Below the pieces are notes generated by a model, which had not been told where the DNA came from, did not search any database, and worked only from the letters and a program-made list of their open reading frames with translations. This document shows, piece by piece, positions 15,085 through 26,478 of a stretch of 64,000 nucleotides of DNA. Location of the stretch: assembly GCA_963693365.1 (NCBI GenBank), contig CAVNZM010000003.1, positions 14,632,001 to 14,696,000 on the forward strand, in the 5' to 3' direction. The stretch comes from Amoebidium appalachense. Lineage: Eukaryota; Ichthyosporea. Numbering within the stretch: position 1 is the first letter of the stretch; each line of letters starts with the position of its first letter. The position numbers were made by a program, and so were the translations under genes.

Positions 15085-15807
15085 ATATAGAATTTACCGT
15101 CCTCATCCCCGTGTCCCCCTAAACCGGTGTTAGCAGACCTTTGAGGTTTTTGTGATTGGATTGGTAGTTCTATTACATTAAAATTTTCAAAATGTCGTTG
15201 TACCAATGATATAGTACTTTGTAAAAAAAATGTCGCCGGATTTCTCTAAAAAAAGTGCGTTCCATTCTGGGTTAGAAACGAAAACCGTTTTGATACGGGA
15301 ATCACCTGATCTCTGCCGTCATTCAGCCCAGCGTGTTCACAGTAGACTCCGAAACGGCTGGTTTTTTTTTGCTTTTTATTTCAAAGCCCCGAGTACGTAC
15401 ATCCTCTCGGGCCCAACTTTAGGGCACTATATTTCAATTTTCTCATTATCAAATATATAGTTATTTTAGGCTTTTTCATTAGTATCTCAAGAATATTTAG
15501 CGATTTTGATGTCATAAAAACAACTAAGCAACGTTTCGATGGTTTTTGATGCCTCACAAAATGGCCTTAGGTCCCCTCCAAATTCCGGATTTGAGGTCCG
15601 GCAAACAACGCATTATATATATAGATAATATCATGCACCGTCACAAGTTATTCCAAAGTTTTTCTGTGTTTATACTGCTGCCCAGCTCAGTGTGAAATGT
15701 GCCTATTCGTCAACAATAGTACTCCCCCCACCCCTCCACCGCTTCCCACCTTCCCACGCTTCCCAGCACCACACACACACACAAAATTACTGCCACCTTT
15801 CCCATGG

Positions 15808-15838
<31 letters not shown>

Positions 15839-16050
15839 AATAAACTTCCCGACCCTTTTCCTCATTGTGCCTCCTTCTGTGACATCATAATCATTGTGTG
15901 TGACTAATTAGGCCAATATTATATATATATATATATACGTACATACATACATATATTTATTAGGTATGTAAGAGATGGTGAGTTTGTAATTTAAGTTGAA
16001 GCTCTTGAATTGGAACCCACGAGCTCATGGGGTGGTGGAGAGGGGGGGGA

Positions 16051-16081
<31 letters not shown>

Positions 16082-16281
16082 GCTCGAGGGGGAAAAAGCC
16101 GGGGGAAAGGGAAAAGAAGTATGGAGGGAGAGGGCGAAGTAGTGGGTTGGGAGGGAGAAACCGGGGGGAGTAGAGGAGACTGGTACACGTGAGGGCCCCG
16201 GGGGTGACTCACGGCGAAGGGGAGCGTTGGGTGTGGGGTGGAGCGCAGGGGAGCGGGAGAGGAGCTCCCGCCGGGGAAGGA

Positions 16282-16318
<37 letters not shown>

Positions 16319-16690
16319 GGGGAGAGAAGGGGAGGGAGGGGGGGGGGGGGGGGGGGGGGGGGCTGTATGAACCATTGGGCAAAAGAAAACGTCTCACAGA
16401 AAGCCGGTAGTGGGCCCCCAATGTGCACCCCCCCCCCCACCCCCCACCCCCCCACCCCCACCCCACCTACCCTCCCACCCCCCGTCCTAAATTTCCCCCC
16501 TCCTCCCCCAACCCACCCATCCCCCCGTCCTCCCTTCCCCCTGAAAACTTCAGGCACCAGAATCGATTCATGAGAATTGTCTTCCTAGTGACTCACCCAC
16601 GCATGTATGGACATATTTGCCATTATTTATTGCAATCGTTCATGAAATTTGGGGTGTAGGTGTTGCACCTACAGTGCTTGCACTAGTTTT
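14601..16690. other. AT-rich spacer with GT and G/C blocks
   Basis: Contains (GT)n at 14641-14700 and 15001-15081, an otherwise AT-rich unique segment at 15082-15720, a C-run passing directly into an A-run at 15812-15840, an (AT)n tract near 15921, G-runs at 16040-16082, 16286-16318 and 16341-16363, and C-rich sequence at 16430-16545. No gene is recognised. Confidence 0.6.
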
Positions 16691-16695
16691 ATGCA

Positions 16696-16925
16696 CCAAT
16701 CGTCTTTTTGCAGTCATATGATTGGTCGGCCATGCACGATCTATATAGTGAATCGTTTGCTTCTCTCATATATATATTTCTACCTTTTTAGTTGTTTTAT
16801 AATTAGAAAAAATAGTGACTTTAAAAGATTGACTTTATAGAGTCAAACATCCAACCAATCACATCCCAAAGACGTGCCTTGCGCTGATTGGTGCAGAGAG
16901 TCAACGCAAGCACTGTATTGGTTGA
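16696..16925. promoter_or_regulatory. Orphan CCAAT/TATA cluster
   Basis: CCAAT at 16696-16700 and ATTGG at 16721-16725 precede TATATAG at 16742-16748. A second CCAAT/ATTGG cluster follows at about 16853-16921 (three copies). The arrangement matches the promoters of known genes in this window, but no convincing exon follows on either strand, so the transcript may be noncoding, intron-rich or unrecognised. Confidence 0.35.
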
Positions 16926-16969
16926 AACTTTGGGGCAAATAAATGTTCACTGATACTACAGCTAGGTGT

Positions 16970-17499
16970 GGGGTTCATTTTTAAGAGGGGGAGGGGGGGG
17001 AAGAAAGGAGAACCAATGTGGATAGAGGGGGAGGGAGGGGAGGGGGAAAGGGGAGGAAGAGGGGGGGGGGGGGGGGGGGTATCTTCGAGTTTGTCTGGTT
17101 CTGTGTCCGTGTTTGTTCTCCTCAGCTGCAGTTTCTCCCCCTCCTCCCTCCCCCCCCCCCCCCCCCCCGCCTCCCCCATGCCACCCCTCCCTCCCTCTCT
17201 ATCCGCATTTGTTCTCCTTAATTTCTTCTCCCCCCCATCCCCCCTTTGTCCACGTTGGTTCACCGCAGTTTCTTTTGTCCTCTCCTTCTTCTCTCTCTCT
17301 CTCTCTCTCATTCTCTCCCTCCCCCCCCCCCCCCTCTCTCTCTTCTCTCTCTGTGTGTGTGTGTCCGTGTTTGCTCACCTCAGTCTCTTTCCCTCTCTCG
17401 CTGCACCCCCCCCCCCCCCCCCCCCCAACCCACCCACCCCTCTTCCCTCGTTCCCTCCCTCTCATTTCTTTTCGTGTGTGTGTGTGTGTGTGTGACTGT

Positions 17500-17546
<47 letters not shown>

Positions 17547-17860
17547 GTTGCACAAGAGCTTCTCGAGCTCTTTGTCTTTATCTGACAAAAGATTGCTATT
17601 TATTTCAGCCAATAATAGCAATCTGTTGTCAGACAAACACACGTTTTCTCTTCACTGACGTGATACTATTGGCTTACTCAGCAGTATACACAGCACTGCA
17701 GCTAAATGTACATCTTTTTTACACGCCATATCAGCCCATAAAAGATATACATTCTCACACAGTCCCCCAACTTTTCATACACCAGGTGATTGATCTTCTT
17801 AGTCCATGCACCCCGCAGGAAACAGATTATGATACTGCACGAAAGACTCGAATATTACTC
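16970..17860. repeat. G-rich then pyrimidine-rich block
   Basis: G/A-rich at 16984-17080, then pyrimidine-rich to about 17470, GT at 17475-17514 and a G-run at 17515-17545. Just after it, 17553-17572 contains a short hairpin (AGAGCTTCTCGAGCTCT). No gene is seen. Confidence 0.6.
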
Positions 17861-17871
17861 GTTCTTGGTGG

Positions 17872-18325
17872 TATCAGCCCGTTGTACAATCTTACACAGC
17901 CACACACCTATTCAAACAGCGGCAATAGATAGTTCTATTTCATGCATCACACAGAAATGAATCGGGGTTTACGCTGTTTACTCGAGGCAAAGAGAAACCA
18001 GTCTCAGGTATGGGGAGGGTTTTGCTCGGAATATCCCCTCAGCGGTATATCATGATCACGTACATAGATGTCGGGTGATGACTATATATCAGGGTTTACT
18101 TTCTCTACGAGACACCATAAAGACTACAAAGAGAAATCATTTAGTTCGGGTTCCCCGGTTTGTTTTTTCTTTTAATTTTTTTAATTTTTTTAATTTTTTT
18201 TTTTTTTTTTTTTTTTTTAATGAATCGGTTTCCCGGCCCTATCAGCCCATTGTACAATCTTAGGCAGTCACGCACACTTTCAAACACAGTCGATAGACAC
18301 TCCTAATTCATGCATCACGCATAAA
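17872..18325 (+). repeat. Diverged direct repeats flanking the left inverted arm
   Basis: 17872-17958 and 18238-18325 both run TATCAGCCC(G/A)TTGTACAATCTTA ... CAAACA ... ATAGA ... TTCATGCATCAC. By eye they are about 75% alike over 85 bp. They bracket the 165-bp arm at 17964-18128 and a T-rich stretch at 18165-18218, as the ends of an old insertion could. Confidence 0.5.
17964..18128 (+). repeat. Left arm of 165-bp inverted repeat
   Basis: Reverse complement of 22126-22290 with only a handful of differences (mostly in a C-run and single bases). It lies 239 bp past the stop codon of the aquaglyceroporin gene. Confidence 0.85.
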
Positions 18326-18366
18326 AGTTAGATTATAGATCCAGATTAAAATTTAACGATCAAAAC

Positions 18367-20813
18367 CTACTCGCTCTTCAACCGGTAGCATTCCTCATCC
18401 TCCTTACACCTCTGCAACAGCACCGAATTCATCAACGCACCAAGGGGGGCTCCAACAAACGGGGCCAAAATATAAACCCAAAAATCATTCCTAGGCCCAG
18501 GAATAGCCATTTTACCCCATCCGGCGAAATACGCAACAATACGCGGTCCAAAATCCCTCGCGGGATTCAGCCCCGCCTGAGTCAAGGGGGCCGTAACTGA
18601 AATGAGGATGGATACCGTAAATCCGATCATGAGCGGAACGAATTTCGGATCGATCGCATTGTTACATTTGTCGGTTAGAGACATAATCGTAAACATGAGA
18701 AACGCCGTCCCGAACATTTCAACGCCGAAACCGGCCCCAACCCCGACAACGTCCCAATTTTCCACCCAGGGAGAATACGCGCCAGGGTTTGGAAAATATT
18801 CGCCGAAACACATTGCGGTTTTTATGCTATCCATCTCCCCTCTAATCAAGTTATTTTTGCTCTCGTAGTGCTTAAAAGATCCATAGAACAGACCGTAAAC
18901 TGTGGCGCTCGCAGCGACCGCGCCGAGCAACTGGGCGACAACATAAATACCGAATTTTCGCCACGTGAACGATTTCGGGCGAAAGATCGCAAATGCCAAA
19001 CTCACTGCAGGGTTAAGGTGTGCGCCTGAGATGTGGGCGGTAGAGTAGATGGCTAGGGAAACGGCCCAGCCCCATACCACGGCCACCTGAGAAGGGGAGG
19101 TTTTGTATCAGCAAACAATAAAGAGAGAGATATATTCATCAATACTTGGTTATGAGTTTCTTCGCCAACACGGGCACATAAGAGATTCTTGAATTCAAAC
19201 ACGGGGGGAGGGGGGGGGGGGGGAGGGATTCACCCGCCCCAGTAGATGCTCCCTTCCCTCCCCCTCCCCCTCCCCTTCCCCCGGCTGATATGACCAGTGA
19301 TAGGAGAGGATTTGGCATCCACTTACAAACTTATCCCCTCTCGATTGATAATGTCATGCTACACACTACACAGGCAGCTCCCCTTATCCCCCCCCCCCCC
19401 CCCCCCAAAAAAAAAAAAAAAAAAAAATCCCCCTCGGTCACTCTATCCACCTCTCAGCGGGGTCTCTAATGGTGAGACTTAATTGTTTCTCATTCAGTTC
19501 TAGACATCAGTGTACACCGGTCCCTTACGTTTGCTTCCCCCCTCTCTCCCCTCCCCCGCCCCCCCCCGCCCCCCCCCCCCCCCCCCCCCCGTGTTCCCCC
19601 CCCTCCGCCCTGACTTGCCACTGTCTACCGAACCTCACTCAATCCCAGTCCAACTGCAAGTGTACACACAAGTATTTCATTTTATGTCACCCACTCAAAA
19701 ACACTGCTGGTAAAACTACAACGAAACGTTGGCATCAGCAAGAACAAGTGTCACACGCACGCACGCATGCATGTGCACGTGCGTCCACAACACACATTCA
19801 CCCAATCACACAACTTCTCTTTTGCGCACACCTCTAACATATGCCAATACACACACGCGCACACACACACACACACACACACAAAACACGCACACACAAG
19901 GTGCACTACACACCTGTGACATGAAGGTACACTCAAACTCCTAAATATAAATCCGGACACATCCAAAAGTTCCCAGTCACATACACACCACACAGATGTC
20001 CCAGAGAAAGACACACACTCATTTGGGCACACACTCGCATTCACATGCACAGGAACGCTGTGACACATCTACACAAACACATTCGCACGCCAAAACACAC
20101 TCAGACGCCGGCACACACACACACGAATGTAGTGAATGCGTGAACACAGGCATACAAACACGCCTTTAAATGGCACACAGACACCACACACACACACAGA
20201 CACGCTCACTGAGTGCATGCACGTGTTCGTGTACCATGATACCATGACACAGACACAGAATTTTCTTTGCCTCTTTTTCTCCCTCACACCCGTATCCCCC
20301 CTCCCCCCACCCCTCCTCTCCAACACCTCCTCGCCCCCTCCCCTCCTCCCCCCCCCCCCACGTACCCCCTTCCTACCCTCCCCCCCCCCCCCTGTCCCCG
20401 CCAACACACCCACACAAAGAAGCATGCAAAACCCCTCCGGAGGGAGGGGTGGCGGGGAGTGAGCACCAAATTTTCATATTTCTGCTAAAACCCCCCCCCC
20501 CCCCCTCCTCCCCGCCAGCCATCCCCCTTTAAGTTGCAGAATTCTTTATACACACCCATTGCCATAGTGCCACAGCTATACCGAAGTAATTTCAACGCAA
20601 TTCTTGCAAGAACATAACGATTTCCCCAAAAAAAAAAGGAAAGAGGGGGGGGGGGGGGGGGGTTAGGATAAAGTACCAAAACGGCATGCACACACCTAGA
20701 ACACTCATCATCCCACGACAACGCTATCTACTGCTCCTTCCACCTGCACGCAGGGGTACATACGCACACCATCTCCGTTTTTCTTTTGAAGGCAAGGCGT
20801 TGGTAGCCAACGA

Positions 20814-20874
<61 letters not shown>

Positions 20875-21526
20875 CTACGGGAGAAGGGCGGGATCTGTGA
20901 AAGGTGTGAAAGCCATAAATATCAAAGGGGCGAGGCGGTTATATGTTGGTGGGAAGGAAACGGGTGGGGAGGCGGTTGTGGGTTGGTGGATGGGTTGGGG
21001 TGTGTGTGCGTGTGTTGGGGCAGGGGAAGGGGGGGGGGGGGGGGGAGAGTCTCAAGCACACCTGCCACAATCCTTGCTGGGAGCCCGTCAATACGGCAGC
21101 AGCCACAACACCCGTGCCGAAAAAAACGATGATGTACGTTCCCACAAACTCAGCAAAAGCCTCCAGCAAGGCGGTTGATCTTGTAATGGCAAGACGCATG
21201 CTTACACTCCCTCGAACCGGAGCAGTCGAAACAGGGAGACCTGTAACGGTGGAAAAGGGCTCTTCCCCTCCTCCCATGCCGCCATTTGGAACCATCGTTC
21301 CACACATGTCTGCATCACAGTCTCCTGTTGCTTCTATGTTATCGATGTCCATAGTCCGCCCGTCATTCAGTTGGTTAAATGTTGTTTCATCTTCGCCCAG
21401 AGATGGGCTCTTGCCCTTGTGGTGGGGTGTGTGAGATGTGTTTCTGTTGACTGCTTCCATGTGGATGTTTTGTGGAGGGGCGCCGCAGCCTCCGTCAGAA
21501 CACGCCCCCATTTTACAACTGGACAT
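18367..21526 (-). CDS. Aquaglyceroporin (MIP family channel)
   Basis: A membrane channel for glycerol and small solutes, perhaps water. Exons 21062-21526 and 18367-19086 give 394 residues. The first NPA box is in SGAHLNPAVS (NPA at 180-182) and the second in GLNPARDFGPR (NPA at 329-331). The Asp directly after NPAR is the family mark of glycerol-conducting members rather than strict water channels. The junction LWQ|VAVVWGW restores the second helix. Donor CAG|GTGTGC, acceptor TCTCAG|, phase 0. About 115 residues of polar, Cys/Gly-containing N-terminal extension precede the first helix (LLEAFAEFVGTYIIVFFG), much longer than in GlpF, and this part may be cytosolic and regulatory. The channel core has the usual length. 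The whole gene sits between the two arms of an inverted repeat (17964-18128, 22126-22290). Solute specificity is inferred from motifs only. Confidence 0.95.
19087..21061 (-). other. Intron of the aquaglyceroporin
   Basis: 1,975 bp. It contains repeats of both orientations: plus-strand G-runs at 19206-19222, 20645-20662 and 21029-21045, plus-strand C-runs at 19388-19405 (running straight into A's), 19570-19590 and 20381-20392, CA-rich sequence at 19755-20215 and (GT)n at 20816-20873. It breaks the otherwise consistent coding-strand C bias, so parts may be later insertions. Confidence 0.85.
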
Positions 21527-22125
21527 TTTCTCTAGTTAGCGCAGATGTTTTGGCTGGCAGATCCAACGTGTCTGCCGTTTTTCTGTTTTTATCCTGTGCC
21601 AGCGTTCCCCGTGTGGTTTTGATACACCCCCTCTAAATATCCGCTAGTTTAGAAAAATTCACTTTCATGTATACTTGTTGTGAATGACGGACATGAAGCC
21701 TTATAAGTGACCAAAAACCTTTTTAAATTATATATATACTTTTCGTCTACAGAAATAATCTATGATAATATATAGCTTTATAAATTAGAGCATAAACGAC
21801 TTGTTCTTTTGAATATCTGAAGGGTAGTTTGAAAATAAAACACCCCTCCATTTTATAGTTTTCGGGGATTCAACTGGTGCGACCCTAACCAATGGGCTTT
21901 GGACTTCAGGGCACGTGCCTGTGCCGCATGATGTGTTTGTGGCCACATGGTGTGTGTGCGTGTGTGCGTGTGTGTGTGTGTGCCAGGTGTGTGTGTGTGT
22001 GTGTGTGTGTGTGTCTGTGTGTGTGGGTGTGGATGTGGGTGGGTGACACTGGGTGTGTGTGTGTGTATGTGTGCGTGTGCGTGTGTGTTTGTAGTCTTTA
22101 TGGTGTTTGTAGTCTTTATGGTGTT
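21527..22125. other. 5' flank of the aquaglyceroporin
   Basis: AT-rich upstream DNA with no clear TATA box (GATAAAAAC on the minus strand near 21585 is a weak candidate). GT repeats follow at 21951-22088. Three copies of TGTAGTCTTTATGGTG at about 22089-22140 lead into the right inverted arm. Confidence 0.5.
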
Positions 22126-22290
22126 GTAGTCTTTATGGTGTCTCGTAGAGAAAGTAACCCTGATATATAGTCACCACCCGACATCTATGTACGTGATCAT
22201 GATATACCGCTGAGGGGATATTCCGAGCAAACCCCCCCCCCATACCTGAGACTGGTTTCTCTTTGCCTCGAGTAAACAGCGTAAACCCCT
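22126..22290 (-). repeat. Right arm of 165-bp inverted repeat
   Basis: Inverted partner of 17964-18128. The outermost 16 bp is triplicated here (22089-22140). The arms are 4.0 kb apart and the aquaglyceroporin is the only gene seen between them. Confidence 0.85.
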
Positions 22291-22826
22291 GTTTATGTGT
22301 CACATCACCACATTCCCATCTCGAGTCTCCCGGCTTCCCCGCTCCCCCCCCCCCCCCCCCCCCCCCCCCCCTGGCCGCCCACCCACCCACATACACACAC
22401 ACACCACACCCACCCACATACACACACACACCCGCCCACCCACCGCCCTCCTCCACCCGCCCCCTCTACCCCTTTAACACTCATCTCACGACTCCTTTTC
22501 TAACTGAACGTTAACAGCGTACTACTAGAATGAGAGCCACGGTTCACATGATTGGCCTGGATGGTGGATGTTTACAAATGCAAATAATTGCACGGAAATG
22601 CGCGCATGAACACGTGTGCTATTAACAAGCAGATCACCCACCGTGGCACAAAAAACATATAATCGCTGCGTTGCTGCAAGTTTGATCACAGATGATCTAC
22701 ACATGCACGCACACCCGGGCACTGCGTGTGGGCACACGCACCCATGTACACGTTCACATCCAGATCACTACAGGGGCCATTTCCGATTCACCAAAATGTG
22801 TGTGTGTGTGTGTGTGTGCGTGCGTG
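22291..22826. other. Spacer, no gene seen
   Basis: A C-run at 22345-22371 leads into CA/ACCC repeats to about 22440. Unique sequence at 22500-22795 follows, with one CCAAT-type core near 22551. No coding evidence. Confidence 0.5.
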
Positions 22827-23436
22827 TTTTATTTTTTTATTTTTTTTTATTTTATCCCGTTTCACTCCCGGCGAGGCACTGCCTCAGGGGAGCTTACCGT
22901 CTTCCGCCTGGACACAGATCGTACTGTATAGCACACTCATAAGTCAGGATTCTAATTGACCCCAACTGGCACTATTTTTAGTTACGCCTTATCCCACGGT
23001 TCTAGCCGCAGCAACGCTTTTTCTTTTGTAGTGGGGAAGTGAGCACAGCTCACTTTAACAACACCAGCCGGGAGCGACCCGGGACACATACACAAACATA
23101 AAGACTTGAAAGGGGAAGACCCCATGCCCAGGACGCTGACCCGAACCGTGGCCGGTGACTCGGATTGGTCTCCCACTTGAACGTTGGGCTGGGATGCCCA
23201 AGCGGCGCGCCGTCGACGTCAGAGGGCCGGTGCTGTTCATGACGTCATGTCTTGCGGCCGGATGATAACAAATTGGTGGTGCTGCTTGACGTGGTCTGGG
23301 GTGATGGCTTCTAGGGGGCGGCCAGACTCGGTGGACCGTCGAGGCAGAAAAATCGGAAGTAGGCTAACCAGGATCGATCCTGCGACTTTGAGCTTAACAC
23401 GCAGAGGTCTTACCATTGCACCAACCCGCCCCCGTG
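22827..23436 (-). mobile_element. tRNA-derived SINE-like element
   Basis: On the minus strand the 5' end (from 23436) reads like a degenerate tRNA gene: an A-box-like TTGGTGCAATGG, about 35 nt later a B-box-like GGATCGATCCT, and a stem CTGCG/CGCAG between. A body of about 500 bp follows, then a hairpin GAGGCAGTGCCTC (22873-22885) and a terminal CGGGATAAAATAAA with A/T-rich tail (22827-22860), directly abutting CA repeats. This head-body-tail layout is that of a Pol III SINE. The 3' end is shared with 24940-25050. It is long for a SINE, and an insertion within it is possible. Confidence 0.65.
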
Positions 23437-23479
23437 TGCGTGCGTGTGAGCGAGCGAGTAGTACCGGCATATGCGAGCA

Positions 23480-23519
<40 letters not shown>

Positions 23520-23523
23520 TGTG

Positions 23524-23556
<33 letters not shown>

Positions 23557-23844
23557 AGTGTGTGTGTGTGCGTGTCTGTGTAGTGTGCACGCGCGCATCT
23601 GTTCATACTAGCACTTTAAATGTTTCGAGAACTATAAAGACTCTAGGTGCTACCGTGGCTGCAGGGAAATTATAAGGGGACGTGTGTTTGTGTGTGTGTT
23701 TGTGTGTGTGTGTGAAATTTGTGTGTGTGTGTCTGTGTGTGTATGCGTGTCCATGTGTGCGTGTTTATGCATGTGTGCCTGAATGTGTGTGTGTGTGTGC
23801 ATGTGTGTGCGGGGGAGGGAGTGGGGGGGAGGGTTGGGGGGGAA

Positions 23845-23879
<35 letters not shown>

Positions 23880-24200
23880 TGTGAATTCCTGTCCACAACT
23901 CAAACCCTGTGTCCACAGGTAGCAGATATTATATTCAACGGCCAAATATTTTGTTTGTTTTATAAAATTTCCAAAGTTTTAGTCTCTCCTCAAAATAAAA
24001 CAGTGTGAGCAAATCCTAGTTTTATAATTTTTTATTTTTAAAAAAAAGAATCACGAACATCAAGCGGGTGAGTGTAAGGGACGGATTAGTGAAGTGTATG
24101 TGTGAGTTGGATGCAATTTCAAGTTTTGATACTTGCAGAAGCACCGTGTGTGCAATTTCATGTGTGTGCACACGTGCAGTTTGTATGGGCGTGCCAAGAG

Positions 24201-24237
<37 letters not shown>

Positions 24238-24939
24238 TGTGGGTGTGTGTGTGTGGGTGGGTGGGTGTGTGGGTGTGTGGGTGTGTGTGTGCGCGCGCGC
24301 GTGCGAGTGTGTGTGCAGCCTGTGTGCGCTCCGTGTGGGTGCACATGTGCTAATGTTTAATGGGTTAGGGGGATGTGGGGGAGGGGGGGGGGGGGGGGGG
24401 GGGAGCCGTGCGCGCACTCAGCAAAATGGTATATTCAGACTCGGAGTGTTGAAAGCAAAAATATACAAAACAGACTTGGGAACCGGTTCAGAAGTTCCCG
24501 GATTCCAAAGCTCCAAAACAACCAACTTGGTAAAACATGGTTAGTACCTAAAGACAAGGGGAGTATATCATGATACGCTCATTGCACTTTACGTGTTTAG
24601 GTGCCTCCGGATAAACATTTTTTGGAATTCCGCATCGTGCAGAGCATTTGATTTGAATACGCATGGCCATTGTGCATGCAATCCGGGCTCACGCTCTTGC
24701 CAGTGTACGGATATACGGCAAAGCAACAGGGTGAAAATGAAGTGCTCGACTGTTCGTACCAGGTAAACTCCCCCCCTCCCCCCCCCCCCCCCCCAAAAAA
24801 AAAAAAAAAAAAAAAAACACCTTTCCACACCCACACCCACTCCTGTTCCCCCTACCCCCCTCCCCTTTCCCCATGCTTCCCGGGGGGCCATTTTCTTGGG
24901 TAAAGCGGGAATTCCGAGTGTGAGCTCGAAGGGAACTAA
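23437..24939. repeat. GCGT/GT/G-run composites
   Basis: (GTGC)n at 23483-23520 and GT to 23580, GT-rich at 23685-23812 ending in a G-run of about 40 at 23848-23877, then (GT)n/(GGTGT)n at 24201-24310 ending in a G-run at 24386-24403. A C-run passes directly into an A-run at 24778-24816. The unique stretches between hold no supported gene. Confidence 0.8.
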
Positions 24940-25050
24940 CTAGTGTACTTTCGCGATCGGTGCTGTGTGGTAGACGGTAGTGTGACAGGTAGTTCTCTCG
25001 AGGGCCTGCAAAAGCCCTCCGGGAACAAAACGTGATAAAATAAAAAAAGG
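24940..25050 (+). mobile_element. 5'-truncated SINE-like copy (3' end)
   Basis: Shares with the 22827-23436 element the order AGACGGTA, a GC hairpin (here AGGGCCTGCAAAAGCCCT, 25001-25018), CCGGGA, AAACG and GATAAAATAAAAAAA (25034-25048). GT repeats follow the tail immediately. Only about the last 100 bp are present. Confidence 0.6.
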
Positions 25051-25158
25051 TGCGTATGTGTCAGTGTGCTTATGTGTGTGCGCGCGCGCGTGTGTGTCTG
25101 TCTGTATGTGCGTGTGTGTGTGTATGTGTGCATGTGTGTGTGTGAGCGTGCGCGCACA

Positions 25159-25192
<34 letters not shown>

Positions 25193-25482
25193 CGCCACAG
25201 TGTGCGTGTATCACTGTGTGTGTGTGTGTGTGTTTGTATGTGCCACAGTGTGTGTGCTTGTGTCACGGTGTGTGTTTGTGTGTGTGTGTGTATGTGTTTG
25301 TGTGTGGTGTGTGGGTGCATGCCTGTGCGTGTCGGTAGGTAGGTAGGCCTACGTGTATGCGTGCATATGTGTAGTACGTGTGTATGTGTGGTGTGTGTAC
25401 CTTGCCAAACACCGAGGAGTCCCCATAAAACTGTCTGACGGGCCATAAATTGGGGGCGGAAGGGGGGGGGGGGGGTATTTGT

Positions 25483-25517
<35 letters not shown>

Positions 25518-25520
25518 GGA
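25051..25520. repeat. GT tract and G-runs after the SINE tail
   Basis: GT-rich sequence with GCGC interruptions at 25051-25400, then G-runs at 25461-25475 and 25484-25515. No gene. Confidence 0.8.
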
Positions 25521-25602
25521 GGCCAGAGCTGGGCCAGTGCGCCTGCACTCACGCGTACGTGTACACAGTAGTCTACACAGTTGAAGAGCCGCTTGAATTC
25601 CT

Positions 25603-25662
25603 ATTGGTGTTTCCCATCGGATTGGCTAAACGCGCATCAAGCGCAGATTTACCATATAAAGG
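25603..25662 (+). promoter_or_regulatory. Orphan CCAAT/TATA promoter
   Basis: ATTGG at 25603-25607 and 25621-25625, then TATAAAGG at 25655-25662. Another ATTGG lies just downstream. The only frame close after it is a 36-codon ORF at 25700-25810 (listed separately), so the transcript is unidentified. Confidence 0.45.
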
Positions 25663-25699
25663 TTAGATTAGATCCTGTGATTGGTTGGTTTTGGCGGGA

Positions 25700-25810
25700 A
25701 TGTGGACACGTTTCTGTTCCCGGCATCATTCCATGAGGTTCGATCGCCTCGATCACCAAAACGGTTACGCAGAGAAGTTGAGGTGGAAAAGTCTAACCTT
25801 TCTTTTTTAA
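25700..25810 (+). CDS. Possible 36-residue small ORF
   Basis: ATG at 25700, the first ATG after the TATA box at 25655, opens 36 codons rich in Arg, His and aromatic residues, ending at TAA 25808-25810. No family, signal peptide or membrane segment is recognised. The promoter is better supported than the coding role. It could equally be a noncoding RNA. Confidence 0.15.
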   Translation: MWTRFCSRHHSMRFDRLDHQNGYAEKLRWKSLTFLF

Positions 25811-26230
25811 TATAGACAAAAAATTTAATTAAACAAGTCGTTTCGAAACTTTTCATGATTCAAGAGCGTTCACGGGGTGTATGATTTGCACAGCTGGTCT
25901 CCAAGTTTGTAGACTCGAGAGGATCGGATGAGCCACTTAGCCACAAATGGGAAACCATGCTCCTTTTTCTTTGCCTAGATAGTTTTAGTCTGGATTTTTC
26001 CCGAAGTAAACCTTCCAGACAGTCAAAATTTTGTGTCCAATATTGAGCGCAATGACTTACAAGTAGCGGATGTACAGCATTTGATTCATAATTATTCAAA
26101 AAATGGCCAGGATGTGTGTAAAATAGGAGTAAATTATGCATTTAATAAAACTTTGAACTTAAACGTTAAAAAAGGTATAGTAGATATTTTGTTTGGCTAA
26201 ATTTACCCAACACATTCCAGCGTGCTTATC
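25811..26230. other. Unique spacer before the acyltransferase
   Basis: AT-rich, non-repetitive. A minus-strand frame covers 25860-26141 but shows no recognisable family and no promoter. Nothing else is supported. Confidence 0.4.
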
Positions 26231-26235
26231 AAAAG

Positions 26236-26478
26236 TATAAAAGGGGGAATGTCGTGTCGTCTCAGCCACACCGTCGAGTGGTGAGAGAGGAGAAGTGAAA
26301 AATCGTTTAAGAAACAAACCATCTCTTTCCTTTCGTTTTTTTTTTGCTAAAAGAAAACCCATTTGCGTTCGAACGGATAGAATAAAGGTCCTTCTCACCG
26401 TCAACTCGGATATCTTATGACGACTTTTATAAAATTGCAGACAATCGTTTAGCACTTTCAAGCAAAAACTGTGAGAAC
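26236..26478 (+). promoter_or_regulatory. TATA box and leader of the acyltransferase
   Basis: TATAAAAG at 26236-26243 predicts a start near 26268 and a leader of about 210 nt. The leader contains one upstream ORF, ATG 26417 to TAG 26452 (11 codons), which could dampen translation of the main frame. Confidence 0.6.
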
